Part shown: positions 6,858 to 16,027 of the stretch, one piece after another
Numbering within the stretch: position 1 is the first letter of the stretch
How the letters are laid out: each line of letters begins with the position of its first letter
Assembly (NCBI GenBank): GCA_041399085.1
Contig: JAWKTM010000019.1
Location: forward strand, 1-64,000
Reading direction: 5' to 3'
DNA length: 64,000 nt
Origin: JAWKTM01 sp041399085
Lineage (GTDB): Bacteria > Planctomycetota > Planctomycetia > Pirellulales > Pirellulaceae
Notes under the pieces: model-generated
What the model was told of the DNA's origin: nothing
Database searches by the model: none
The model's input: the letters and a program-made list of their open reading frames with translations, nothing else
Program-made: the position numbers and the translations under genes

Positions 6858-9775
6858 TGGATCCTGCTCAAATACTTCCCGTGCTGCTGGGCCTGGCGGT
6901 GATTTCGCCGCTGGCTTCGTTCGTCGTGATTTTGCTGTTCGGCCCTCGCATGGGCAAGCACGGCGAATACGGCGCCTATGTCGCGATTTCCGCCATCGGG
7001 TTTTCGTGCCTGCTTTCGTTCATTGCCATGTTTGGCGTCTGGTTGCCAAACCACGCCCACGAATTGGCAGGTGATGGACATGGCGGCCATTCTACGGAAC
7101 AACACGGATCAGCGGACGAGAAAGAGGTGTCCGCCAGCTCATCGCTTGATGTGGTGCCGGTTGCCTATTTGGCTGACAAGACCGAAGCTGGCCATGCGAC
7201 GGCGACAGGTGAGCACGCTAACGAAGAAGGGCACGCGAAAGCATCAAGCGACCACGGTCATGGAGCGGCAGCGAGCGGCGGACATGGCACTGAACACGAC
7301 GGCCACGGCGAGCACGATATCAATGGGCCGCCGACCGCTTACACCGGTGTTTACTACCTGCTAGGCAAATTCGGTGACCTGCGGCTGGAAATCAGCTACT
7401 ACATTGACAGCGTCACCTTGTGCATGTTCTGCATGGTGACGCTAATTGCCACCTTGATTCACTTCTATGCGTCGGGCTACATGCACGACGAACTGCATGA
7501 CATCACCGATCACGAAGTGACCTTGACCGACGGCTCGCATTTGAAGCGGCCGGGAAGATTCCCGCGGTTCTTTCAATATCTGTCGTTGTTCTCCTTCAGC
7601 ATGTTGGGTTTGGTGCTGGCCGGCAACATTGCGATGGTATTCGTGTTCTGGGAATTGGTAGGCGTTTGCTCCTACTTCCTGATCGGGTTCTACATCGAGC
7701 GAAAGAGCGCCTCGACGGCCGCAAACAAAGCGTTCATCGTCAACCGCGTTGGTGACTTTGGGATGTTGATCGGCTTGATGGCCTTGTGGTCGGGGATCGG
7801 CACGTTTTCCTTCGGCGATATTGACTACGACGGCGACGGCGTCAAGGAAAAGGGGTTGTTCTCGACGGTACGGCCGGCCGAGAACGACTATGCGTTGACA
7901 GTTCCCGATCGGATGGTATTGCTGTCGGCGAGGGATGAGGTTGACCAATTCGTATCGGCTTATCGAACCGATCATCCGAATGCCAGCCAAGACGAAGTGC
8001 AAGCCGCGGTGCTCGCGAATGTTGAGAATTGGCGGGATGGGTCGAGTGGAACTCATTACGGACATTGGCTTCTAGTTATTGCCGGGATTGGCATCTTTTG
8101 CGGTTGCGTGGGAAAGAGTGCCCAGTTCCCGCTTCATGTCTGGTTGCCGGACGCGATGGAAGGTCCGACGCCCGTTTCCGCTCTGGTGCATTCGGCCACG
8201 ATGGTTGCGGCAGGTGTCTATTTGGTAGGACGCTTTTACCCGGTGTTTCCGCCCGAGGCGTTGTTGGTAATCGCGATTGCTGGTTGTATCACCCTGTTCA
8301 TGGCCGCGTCGATCGCGCTGACAGCGACCGACATCAAACGCGTATTGGCCTATTCGACCGTCAGCCAGCTTGGCTACATGATGTTGGCTCTCGGTGTTGG
8401 CGGGTGGCTGGCGGGTATGATGCACCTCATCACCCACGCCTTCTTCAAAAGCCTGTTGTTTATGTGTTCGGGCTCGGTGATTCACGCCGTTCATACGAAT
8501 GAAATGCCCGAGATGGGCGGACTTCGCAAGAAGATGCCGGTGACGGCTTACACGATGTTGGTTGGCTGCATGGCGATTGCCGGTGTGAGCATCCCGTTTG
8601 TCGTTGGCTTTAGCGGTTACTACTCCAAAGATGCGATTTTGGAGCAAGCCTTTTCGCTATTGGACCACAATGAGTCCTCGTGGGCGTCGATATTCTTCGT
8701 GTTCGCCGCTGGCGGCGCCGCCATGACGGCGTTCTACATGTTCCGCATGTGGTATTTGACTTTCGCGGGAACGCCGCGAAATCAAGAGCGATATGACCAT
8801 GCCCATGAATCTCCACGCGTCATGTATATGCCGTTGGTGATCCTGTCGGTGTTCGCGGTTTGTGTTGCCTGGGCGGCTTACACCGATCTGCTCATCGGGG
8901 CGGCAATCGCCGTGCTTGTCGGAATCCTGGCGATGCTGCTATTCAAATCGTCGTCGGCGGGGCACGATTCACATTCCGTCGCCCATGGCCACGACAGCCA
9001 CGGGCATGGCGATCACGGCCATAATGACCACGGTCACGACGAACATGGCTCGCACGGGCACGAAGCTCACGGCCATCACGGCGGCCAATCGGAGGCTTAC
9101 CTTCGGTATTTGATTCTGGGGCTCGGCGTGCTGGTGCTCGTAATTGGCTTGCTATGGATGGGCGCCGGTTGGCAGAACGTGACACTCGCCAGTTTGCTGG
9201 AGCAATCGCGACCGGTTGGGACAACGCGTTCGGTGACCGGTGTGATGGTCGATTGGACTTGGCCGGACGAGCATCTATCGCATGTGCCTGAAATCAAAGT
9301 TCCGGTGACGCTGTTGGCATTCGGAACCGCAATGGGCGGCATCGCGCTGGCTACGGTTATGTATGGGTTTGGTTGGCTTAGTCCGTCGGACGTGCGTCGC
9401 CAGTTCAGCCCAATCTATAGCTTTTTGATTCACAAGTGGTGGTTCGACGAATTGTACGACTTCCTGTTCGTGCGGCCCACGCATGTCATCGGCCGGATGA
9501 TGGCCGGTTTCGACAAGAATTGGCTCGACTGGCTCATTGATGGTTCGGCGAAAGTAACAATTGCCTTCTCGAATTTCTGGGAGCGATTGGCGGACCAAAC
9601 CATTGTTGACGGAACGGTGAATGTCGTTTCCGGATGGCTGTACTCGCTGGGAGTTTCCTTGCATCGTGTCCAGACCGGTAAGCTGCGGCAATACATTGTG
9701 TTCATTGCCGTGGGAGCGATCGCCATCTTCCTGTTGGTCAGCTTTTTCTGGAGTCCGGCTCAGGCGGTTCGCTAA
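6857..9775 (+). CDS. nuoL: NADH-quinone oxidoreductase subunit L with long His-rich insertions
   Basis: Distal antiporter-like, proton-pumping subunit of complex I. At 972 aa it is far longer than the usual ~610-650. Core landmarks are intact: FWELVGVCSYFLIGF, KSAQFPLHVWLPDAMEGPTP and ALVHSATMVAAGVYL, plus the C-terminal lateral helix region. Three insertions explain the length: residues ~64-155 (about 14 His, with Glu/Asp/Gly), residues ~319-402 (hydrophilic, not His-rich, includes DIDYDGDGVKEKG), and residues ~701-745 (about 16 His in 43 residues, GH/DHGH pattern). The His-rich loops lie between transmembrane helices and are likely metal- or proton-buffering, which is inference. No frameshift occurs in 2.9 kb. 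Confidence 0.95.
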   Translation: MDPAQILPVLLGLAVISPLASFVVILLFGPRMGKHGEYGAYVAISAIGFSCLLSFIAMFGVWLPNHAHELAGDGHGGHSTEQHGSADEKEVSASSSLDVVPVAYLADKTEAGHATATGEHANEEGHAKASSDHGHGAAASGGHGTEHDGHGEHDINGPPTAYTGVYYLLGKFGDLRLEISYYIDSVTLCMFCMVTLIATLIHFYASGYMHDELHDITDHEVTLTDGSHLKRPGRFPRFFQYLSLFSFSMLGLVLAGNIAMVFVFWELVGVCSYFLIGFYIERKSASTAANKAFIVNRVGDFGMLIGLMALWSGIGTFSFGDIDYDGDGVKEKGLFSTVRPAENDYALTVPDRMVLLSARDEVDQFVSAYRTDHPNASQDEVQAAVLANVENWRDGSSGTHYGHWLLVIAGIGIFCGCVGKSAQFPLHVWLPDAMEGPTPVSALVHSATMVAAGVYLVGRFYPVFPPEALLVIAIAGCITLFMAASIALTATDIKRVLAYSTVSQLGYMMLALGVGGWLAGMMHLITHAFFKSLLFMCSGSVIHAVHTNEMPEMGGLRKKMPVTAYTMLVGCMAIAGVSIPFVVGFSGYYSKDAILEQAFSLLDHNESSWASIFFVFAAGGAAMTAFYMFRMWYLTFAGTPRNQERYDHAHESPRVMYMPLVILSVFAVCVAWAAYTDLLIGAAIAVLVGILAMLLFKSSSAGHDSHSVAHGHDSHGHGDHGHNDHGHDEHGSHGHEAHGHHGGQSEAYLRYLILGLGVLVLVIGLLWMGAGWQNVTLASLLEQSRPVGTTRSVTGVMVDWTWPDEHLSHVPEIKVPVTLLAFGTAMGGIALATVMYGFGWLSPSDVRRQFSPIYSFLIHKWWFDELYDFLFVRPTHVIGRMMAGFDKNWLDWLIDGSAKVTIAFSNFWERLADQTIVDGTVNVVSGWLYSLGVSLHRVQTGKLRQYIVFIAVGAIAIFLLVSFFWSPAQAVR

Positions 9776-9840
9776 CGCCGCCCGCCTTCCATTCCTAGCA
9801 CCTACGAATACCTGTCAATCTCGTTCGGAAATAGAGCACC

Positions 9841-11646
9841 ATGAACGTGGCTTGGTTACTGACACTTTTAGTCTTCCTGCCTTCCTTAGGCGCGGTCGTC
9901 CTCGCGTTCTTTCCACGCGAGAAGGACGAGGCGGCACGTTATTTTTCGTTAGCCGTCACGGCCGTCACATTCTTGCTGTCGGTCGCCATGTTCTTTTCGC
10001 CCAGCTTTCCAACGTACTTTCAGACGATGTACGAAGGACAACCGCTCGGCGAGATGCAAAGCACCTTCGCCGTATCCTGGATTCCGACGTTCAACATCGA
10101 TTACATGATGGGCGTGGACGGAATCAGTTTTCCGCTGGTGATGTTGACGACGTTCATCAGCTTGTTGGCGATGGGGGCCAGTTTTTCGATTCAGAAGTAC
10201 GTTAAGGCATATTGCATTCTGTTTCTGATTTTGGAGACCGCGATGATCGGCGTCTTCTTGGCGCTGAATTTCATCCTGTTCTTCGTGTTTTGGGAAGTGA
10301 TGCTGCTGCCGATGTACTTCCTGATCGGCGTGTGGGGAGGTCCGAGACGCGAGTACGCGGCCATCAAGTTCTTCATCTACACCCTGGTCGGCGGCGTGTT
10401 CATGTTGATCGCCATCCTGCTGCTGTATTTCAACAGCGATTTGCGACCGTTGTACGCGGTTTCCAATGCGGGTGGTGGAGCGGAAGCGGTTGTTGATTGG
10501 GATTCGTTGCTGATTGCCGATGACGTAACAGAGCAACTGCGCGAGACCGCTGGCGAAGTCGGCGAGATGCCGCCGGTCCATACATTCAACCTGTTGGCAC
10601 TGTCCGCGATGGCTCAGCACACCGACGTCTTCAGTCGCGACTTGCAATGGTGGGCGTTTTTGTTGCTGTTCGTCGGCTTCGTCATCAAGGTGCCGTCGGT
10701 GCCGGTGCATACTTGGCTGCCAGACGCCCACGTGGAAGCTCCCACGCCAATTTCGATGATTCTAGCGGGTGTGTTGCTCAAAATGGGTGGCTACGGCATC
10801 ATCCGCATTTGCTATCCGATCTGTCCCTACGGTGGGTTTGACTTGCGATATGTGGTGTGTGCGATCGGCGTAATCAGCATGGTCTACGGGGCCTTCGCAG
10901 CCCTGGCCCAGAAGGACTTCAAGCGAATGGTCGCCTACAGTTCGGTCAGCCACATGGGATATGTCGTGCTTGGGCTTGGTGTCTGGTCGGCGACCTCGCC
11001 GTTCTTCATCGGTGATTATTGGAATATGGGAACGGTCGGAGCCATGTTCCAAATGATTGGCCACGGCGTGAGTTCGGCCGGCATGTTCTTTATGGTGGGC
11101 GTCGTCTACGACCGCGTTCATCACCGCAATCTGAATGAGTTCGGTGGCTTGTTCTCGCGAATGCCGGTATACACCGCGCTGTCCATCGGGATTTTCTTCG
11201 CCGGCTTGGGCTTGCCAGGACTGTGCGGTTTCATTGGGGAAGCGTTAGTTGTCCTGTCTGTGTGGGAGTTCTCGCCGACGCTGGCTATCATTTCCGCGGC
11301 CGTGGTGATTTTGACCGCCGGCTATATCCTCTGGGCCGTACAACGGGTTTACTTGGGGGCTGAATACAAAGGTCCGCACGGTGACCACCTAACACCCTCC
11401 AACTTGCGTGAGAATTTGATTGCGGGCGTGCTGTTCGTGAGCGCCATTATCCTGGGCGTCTTCCCGTATCAGACGGTGATTCAGTACATGGAGCCAACGA
11501 TCGATCGTCAGATTGAACAATTGGCGGATTGGACCGAGGAGAAGTGGCCAACGGCGACTGCCAGCGAGGCGGCCGAAACCGCGGATCCGGTTACGGCATT
11601 GGCGCCGGCTGCCGACGAGACTGCCCAAGACGCGATTCGCAACTAG
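9841..11646 (+). CDS. nuoM: NADH-quinone oxidoreductase subunit M
   Basis: 601-aa antiporter-like proton-pumping subunit of complex I. Landmarks are FFVFWEVMLLPMYFLIGVWG, the pumping-channel segment VPVHTWLPDAHVEAPTP, and the H/K-rich half-channels. An extra hydrophilic loop occurs at residues ~215-265 (GGGAEAVVDWDS to MAQHTD), and an Ala/Glu-rich tail ends the protein. It begins 65 nt after nuoL, the largest gap in the cluster. A GGAAATAGAG stretch precedes the ATG. Confidence 0.95.
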   Translation: MNVAWLLTLLVFLPSLGAVVLAFFPREKDEAARYFSLAVTAVTFLLSVAMFFSPSFPTYFQTMYEGQPLGEMQSTFAVSWIPTFNIDYMMGVDGISFPLVMLTTFISLLAMGASFSIQKYVKAYCILFLILETAMIGVFLALNFILFFVFWEVMLLPMYFLIGVWGGPRREYAAIKFFIYTLVGGVFMLIAILLLYFNSDLRPLYAVSNAGGGAEAVVDWDSLLIADDVTEQLRETAGEVGEMPPVHTFNLLALSAMAQHTDVFSRDLQWWAFLLLFVGFVIKVPSVPVHTWLPDAHVEAPTPISMILAGVLLKMGGYGIIRICYPICPYGGFDLRYVVCAIGVISMVYGAFAALAQKDFKRMVAYSSVSHMGYVVLGLGVWSATSPFFIGDYWNMGTVGAMFQMIGHGVSSAGMFFMVGVVYDRVHHRNLNEFGGLFSRMPVYTALSIGIFFAGLGLPGLCGFIGEALVVLSVWEFSPTLAIISAAVVILTAGYILWAVQRVYLGAEYKGPHGDHLTPSNLRENLIAGVLFVSAIILGVFPYQTVIQYMEPTIDRQIEQLADWTEEKWPTATASEAAETADPVTALAPAADETAQDAIRN

Positions 11647-11661
11647 TGGAAAGACCGTAAC

Positions 11662-13422
11662 GTGAATCTGCACGAAATTGTTAGCCAGCTGATCATCGAC
11701 ACCAAAGGCGAGGGCGCCGGGTTATTTTCCGCCCCCGCACCGGGATCGAGCATCGCTTTGTTCTACCCGGAACTGCTGTTGTGCGCCACGATCGTATTGA
11801 TGCTGTTGGTGCGAGTGTTTGACGCCAAGCAACGGATCAACGCGTTCTATATTGCCTTGGCCGGGGCATTGGCAGCGCTGGTGATGGCTCGGCCATGGGA
11901 TCTGTTGGCGACCGAGCCGGTGATTGAGCGCGTGGAGATATTTACGGGCTTATTGGTGTTTGATGGATTGACGGTCTTCATGCGTAGCGTCTTGGCGCTG
12001 TTCGTCGTGTTGTTTCTCGTCATGACTCGCTTGACGGGACTGCCCGACCGCGAGGACGGCCCGGATATTTACTCGTTGGTATTCGGAGCCACGTTGGGCA
12101 TGATGTTGATGGCATCCGCCAACCATCTGCTGACCGTGTTCTTGGCCGTGGAAATGGCGAGCGTCCCGTCCTACGTTTTGGCGGGCATGTTGAAAGGTCG
12201 CAAGGTTGGTAGTGAGGCGGCGCTGAAATACTCCGTTTACGGCGCCGGGGCGGCTGGTGTGATGCTGTATGGCATCAGCCTCGTGGCCGGAATGCTGAAT
12301 ACCGTGCATCTGCCTACCATCGCTCATCAATTGGTCGAACGTTGGCCCACCTTTGCTGGCGAAGAGATCATGGCGTTGGCTCTAGGTGGATTGATGATCG
12401 CCGTTGGCTTGGCATTTAAGCTCTCGGCAGTTCCATTTCACTTTTGGTGCCCGGACGTGTTTGAAGGCGCGTCGTCCGAAGTTAATGCATTTTTGAGCGT
12501 AGCATCGAAGGCTGGCGCCTTGGCATTGTTGATCCGTGTTGCCTTGGGGTTTGGAACATTGGCGCCGGCCACGGAAGTGGCGACTGTGGCGGACGCTCGG
12601 GACGCCAGTTCATCCGCTGCGGTAGTTGTCGCGGCGGACGAGGTATCTCAGGTTCGGTTCGTTGCGGAAGTCGTAGAGGAGTCCGCCGAAGAGCCGCTGG
12701 CAATTGGCGACGGACTGGGTCCCGTTCGCGGCTTCATCGCCAAATTGGTGGCATTCTTTGCCGTCGTGACCTGTACGTTCGGCAATTTCGCCGCTTATGG
12801 CCAGCGCAATATCAAACGTCTTTTGGCCTATTCAACGATCGCTCACGCTGGTTACATGATGATGGCTGTTCCGCCCATCATGGCACTTGCCGAGTTGGAT
12901 CCGGTGGGAGCGAGGGCAGCCGTGGGTTCGCTGGCCATCTACATCTTCGTCTATCTGTTTATGAATTTGGGCGCCTTCGCAGTCGTCGCTTTCCTGCGAA
13001 ATTCGATGCGCAGCGAAGACATCGACCATTACAGCGGTTTGATCCGCAAAGCCCCCGTGCTGACCGTCTGTTTCGCGCTGATGCTGTTCAGCTTGATCGG
13101 CCTGCCGCCGTTGGCTGGCTTTATCGGGAAATTGGCAATCTTCGCCTCGCTGACGGAAGCGTACCGAGAAACCGGCCAGACTTATTTGGTTGTCTTGCTG
13201 GTGGCGGGTGGCATCAATACGGCGATCAGCTTGGTCTACTACATGCGAGTCGTAAAGGTGATGACAATTGACGGCGAGCCCGAGTCGCGGCTGCCTTTTC
13301 AAGTTGGTCTACTGCCGGTGGCTTATACCGTTTTGTTGACCATTCCGGTGGTTGGTACCATTGTGAGTTGGGATAAAGTTAATCAACTGGCACTTGCCGC
13401 CGCCGCGAATTTGTTGGGTTAA
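11662..13422 (+). CDS. nuoN: NADH-quinone oxidoreductase subunit N
   Basis: 586-aa antiporter-like proton-pumping subunit. The GTG start at 11662 lies 15 nt after the nuoM stop, with GGAAAG upstream. Landmarks are VEMASVPSYVLAGML, FKLSAVPFHFWCPDVFEGA and the final LFSLIGLPPLAGFIGKL. A soluble, acidic, Ala/Val-rich insertion occupies residues ~310-355 (VATVADARDASS to IGDGLG). NuoL, M and N of this cluster therefore all carry extra soluble loops not found in typical proteobacterial subunits. Confidence 0.95.
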   Translation: MNLHEIVSQLIIDTKGEGAGLFSAPAPGSSIALFYPELLLCATIVLMLLVRVFDAKQRINAFYIALAGALAALVMARPWDLLATEPVIERVEIFTGLLVFDGLTVFMRSVLALFVVLFLVMTRLTGLPDREDGPDIYSLVFGATLGMMLMASANHLLTVFLAVEMASVPSYVLAGMLKGRKVGSEAALKYSVYGAGAAGVMLYGISLVAGMLNTVHLPTIAHQLVERWPTFAGEEIMALALGGLMIAVGLAFKLSAVPFHFWCPDVFEGASSEVNAFLSVASKAGALALLIRVALGFGTLAPATEVATVADARDASSSAAVVVAADEVSQVRFVAEVVEESAEEPLAIGDGLGPVRGFIAKLVAFFAVVTCTFGNFAAYGQRNIKRLLAYSTIAHAGYMMMAVPPIMALAELDPVGARAAVGSLAIYIFVYLFMNLGAFAVVAFLRNSMRSEDIDHYSGLIRKAPVLTVCFALMLFSLIGLPPLAGFIGKLAIFASLTEAYRETGQTYLVVLLVAGGINTAISLVYYMRVVKVMTIDGEPESRLPFQVGLLPVAYTVLLTIPVVGTIVSWDKVNQLALAAAANLLG

Positions 13423-13430
13423 GTCTTAGC

Positions 13431-13871
13431 ATGAGCGCACCAGATCTGAACGCCATATTGAATCGCCTGCTAATCCTGCACGGCCGTTCGCTGCCGATGT
13501 ACCTGAGCTACGCTCATCCCGTATTGGCTCGGGGCGAAGATGCGGCGGGCGATGTATTGCGGCAAATCGTGGCGGACCAGCAAGGTTTGGCCGACCGGAT
13601 TGGCGAGATGATACTGGAGTGCAACGGCGAGTTGGTACATGGCGAGTTCCCGATGGTTTACACGGGATACCATGATGTCACCATCGACTTTCTGTTGCCA
13701 AAATTGATTCAGCAGCAAATTCGCGACATCCGTATTATCTCTCGGTGCTCGGAAGCGCTGTCCCAACATCCTCGTGCCAAGGCACTGGCCGACGAGGCGC
13801 TTGGGGCAGCGAAGGCACATCTTGAGTCGTTGGAAGAGCTGCGACGTCCAGCGCTGTCGGTTGTTTCTTAG
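13431..13871 (+). CDS. Small helical protein downstream of nuoN (ferritin-like fold suspected)
   Basis: 146 aa, starts 8 nt after nuoN and is probably co-transcribed. No transmembrane segment or signal peptide. The sequence is almost entirely amphipathic helix, with four predicted helices (LNRLLILHGRSLPMYLSY, VLRQIVADQQGLADRIGEM, DFLLPKLIQQQIRDIRIIS, AKALADEALGAAKAHLESL). The pattern recalls ferritin-like four-helix bundles, but no clear di-metal Glu/ExxH set is visible. Function unknown; position suggests a complex I-associated or stress role. Confidence 0.75.
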   Translation: MSAPDLNAILNRLLILHGRSLPMYLSYAHPVLARGEDAAGDVLRQIVADQQGLADRIGEMILECNGELVHGEFPMVYTGYHDVTIDFLLPKLIQQQIRDIRIISRCSEALSQHPRAKALADEALGAAKAHLESLEELRRPALSVVS

Positions 13872-13941
13872 CGCTCTAGCACGACCATTACGTGGTTGCG
13901 GGACCTGTGGCCGATACTCCGTTTTCGGAAGGAGCTCTTTG

Positions 13942-15309
13942 ATGTCCCGACTTGTTTCTGCCCAGGTGTGGGTTTGGCTACTCACGACGGTTTGCGTCGG
14001 GGAATTGTCGGCGCAACACCCGCCTTATGATGTCTTTCCCCAGGCGAACCCGCCATACTATCGAGTTCGCTACGAAGCTTCGACCGTGGAGGGAGAGCTT
14101 CCGTATGGCGTGAATTACACGATCTGGATTCCGCCAAACGCAAAAACGCTACGCGGCGTGATCGTGCATCAGCATGGTTGCGGCGAAGGCTCGTGCAAAT
14201 CGGGACTGACCGGCGCATTCGATCTCCACTGGCAAGCGCTGGCGAAGAAACACGACTGTGCGTTGCTGGCGCCTTCCTACGAACAGCCTCAGGACGCGGA
14301 TTGCCAGATGTGGTGCGACCCGCGAAATGGTTCCAGCGCGGCGTTTCAGCGAGCGCTTCACGATTTGGGAGCCCAGTCGGGACACCCCGAGTTGGCCGAT
14401 GTGCCTTGGGCATTGTGGGGGCATAGCGGCGGCGGTCATTGGGCTGGTGGCATGGTATTGCTTCACCCAGAGCGTGTCGCGGCCGCTTGGCTGCGTTCGG
14501 GCGTACCATTGTTAGTGCCGAATCCAGAACGCCCCACGATTAAGTCTCACACATTGCCGGCCGCGGCGTTGCATGTTCCCATCATGTGCAACCCAGGAAC
14601 GAAGGAAGGGGTCACGGTTAAAGATGGAAGGTTCGCCGGCGTTTGGCCAGCCAACGAGGCATTCTTCAACGAAGTCCGGGGGCGAGGCGGGTTGATCGGC
14701 GTCGCAGTGGATCCCCTGTCCGCACACGAGTGCGGAAATCAGCGGTATATGGCGATTCCTTGGCTGAACGCCTGTCTGACCAGCAGGCTTCCCCAGACCG
14801 CGGGCGAATCATTGCGGGCGATGCCGACCGACGAGGTTTGGCTAGCCGAGCCAACGGGATTCGAAGCTGTGGCGGCTGAAGCGTTTGCCGGCGATCCGCT
14901 GAAGGCCGCTTGGCTGCCAAACGCCCGGATCGCGCGGAAGTGGATGCAGTATGTCAAGGACACACAGATTGCTGACGGCACGCCGCCTCCCGCGCCGATC
15001 GATCCACGAGTTGATGGCAATGAACTTACGTGGCAAGCCGAGGCGGATCTGGAGAGTGGCCTGGCCCAGTTCATCATTGAAAGAGACGGCGAGCTGCTGG
15101 CACGCGTGCCGGAGAACCCCAAAAATCCTTTCGGCCGCCCGTTGTTTCAGAATCTCCAGTACAGCGATACTCCGACCCAGCCATTGGCTTCCATGTCTTA
15201 CCAAGACGAGACCGCCAAGCCGGGCGAACGTCACGCCTACCGCATCATCGCGATCAATACTGTGGGGCTGAAGTCCGAAGCGGTGGAATTTCGGGCAGCC
15301 GCGGAGTAA
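13942..15309 (+). CDS. Secreted alpha/beta hydrolase with C-terminal FN3-like domain
   Basis: 455 aa from the ATG at 13942, supported by GGAAGGAG 7-14 nt upstream; the longer open frame from 13774 overlaps the previous gene and is rejected. A signal peptide ends at ELSAQ. The hydrolase core has an oxyanion-type HQHGCGEGSC turn and the nucleophile elbow GHSGGG (Ser162); a candidate His is in DPLSAHECGNQ. Residues ~355-455 look like a fibronectin type III-like domain (ITERD-type strands, AYRIIAINTVGLKS). A periplasmic or surface esterase/depolymerase is likely; the substrate is unknown. Cysteine pairs in the catalytic domain fit an exported protein. Confidence 0.8.
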   Translation: MSRLVSAQVWVWLLTTVCVGELSAQHPPYDVFPQANPPYYRVRYEASTVEGELPYGVNYTIWIPPNAKTLRGVIVHQHGCGEGSCKSGLTGAFDLHWQALAKKHDCALLAPSYEQPQDADCQMWCDPRNGSSAAFQRALHDLGAQSGHPELADVPWALWGHSGGGHWAGGMVLLHPERVAAAWLRSGVPLLVPNPERPTIKSHTLPAAALHVPIMCNPGTKEGVTVKDGRFAGVWPANEAFFNEVRGRGGLIGVAVDPLSAHECGNQRYMAIPWLNACLTSRLPQTAGESLRAMPTDEVWLAEPTGFEAVAAEAFAGDPLKAAWLPNARIARKWMQYVKDTQIADGTPPPAPIDPRVDGNELTWQAEADLESGLAQFIIERDGELLARVPENPKNPFGRPLFQNLQYSDTPTQPLASMSYQDETAKPGERHAYRIIAINTVGLKSEAVEFRAAAE

Positions 15310-15339
15310 CGGTACCGGCTCTCGCCGGAGTTCGATTGC

Positions 15340-15476
15340 GATTGCTGGGGCGAGTACGAGTACGATTACGAGTACGCTTCGCTGAGTACGAGTAGGATTC
15401 GATATTCCGGGATAACGAAGCTCCTGCCGAGCGCCGTCCGGGAGAACGAGGCTCCTGCCGAGTCAGCTCATTGCAT
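15340..15476. repeat. GAGTACGA microrepeats and SEAPAEP-type boxes
   Basis: GAGTACGAGTACG-like short repeats are followed by two boxes of the GAACGAGGCTCCTGCCGAG type (about 15416-15465), which read as SEAPAEP-like peptide in one frame. The same box recurs at 30085-30200 and 46358-46612. This forms the left flank of the 21-bp array. Confidence 0.6.
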
Positions 15477-15500
15477 TGGGGCGTAACTTGGCGCGCTCCC

Positions 15501-15766
15501 GTTCCAGCGGAACAAGCTCGCGTTCCAGCGGAACAAGCCTGCGTTCCGGCGGAACAAGCTCCCGTTCCAGCAGAACAAGCTCCCGTTCCGGCGGAAGAAG
15601 CTCCCGTTCCGGCGGAACAAGCTCCCGTTCCGGCGGAACAAGCGTCCGTTCCAGCGGAACAAGCGTCCGTTCCAGCGGAACAAGCTCCCGTTCCAGCGGA
15701 ACAAGCTCCCGTTCCAGCGGAACAAGCTCCCGTTCCAGCGGAACAAGCGTCCGTTCCAGCGTCAAC
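15501..15766. repeat. 21-bp tandem repeat array, 13 units
   Basis: The core GTTCC-AGC-GGAAC starts at 15501 and recurs every 21 bp to 15753. Each core is a perfect 5-bp stem with a 3-nt loop, and most unit differences fall in the loop (A/G) or in the spacer. Long open frames exist on both strands (heptads VPAEQAP or PLERELV), as expected for a 21-bp repeat without stops. Decayed units continue to about 15990. It lies between two convergent genes. Confidence 0.9.
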
Positions 15767-16027
15767 TTCCAGCGGTCCGAGGTCTCGTTCCAGCCGTCCG
15801 AGCCCTCGGCCCAACGGTTCGAGCTTGCGTTCTACCGGAACCACCGTACAGCCCGGCGGGCCGAGTTCGCGTTCCACGTCACCGCTGGTCGGTTGAGCTT
15901 GACGAGCGGCCGGTTGGAGGCAACGGACGCGCGGGAGTCGTTGTCGAGTCGTCGGTTGAGAAGATCAGGCCGTTCGTTGAACATGAGCGGCGAATCAGAA
16001 TACAAGTACAACATGTCTCTGATGTCG

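Noticed and set aside
15501..15766. CRISPR array
   Set aside because: Units are continuous with no variable spacers and no cas gene is near.
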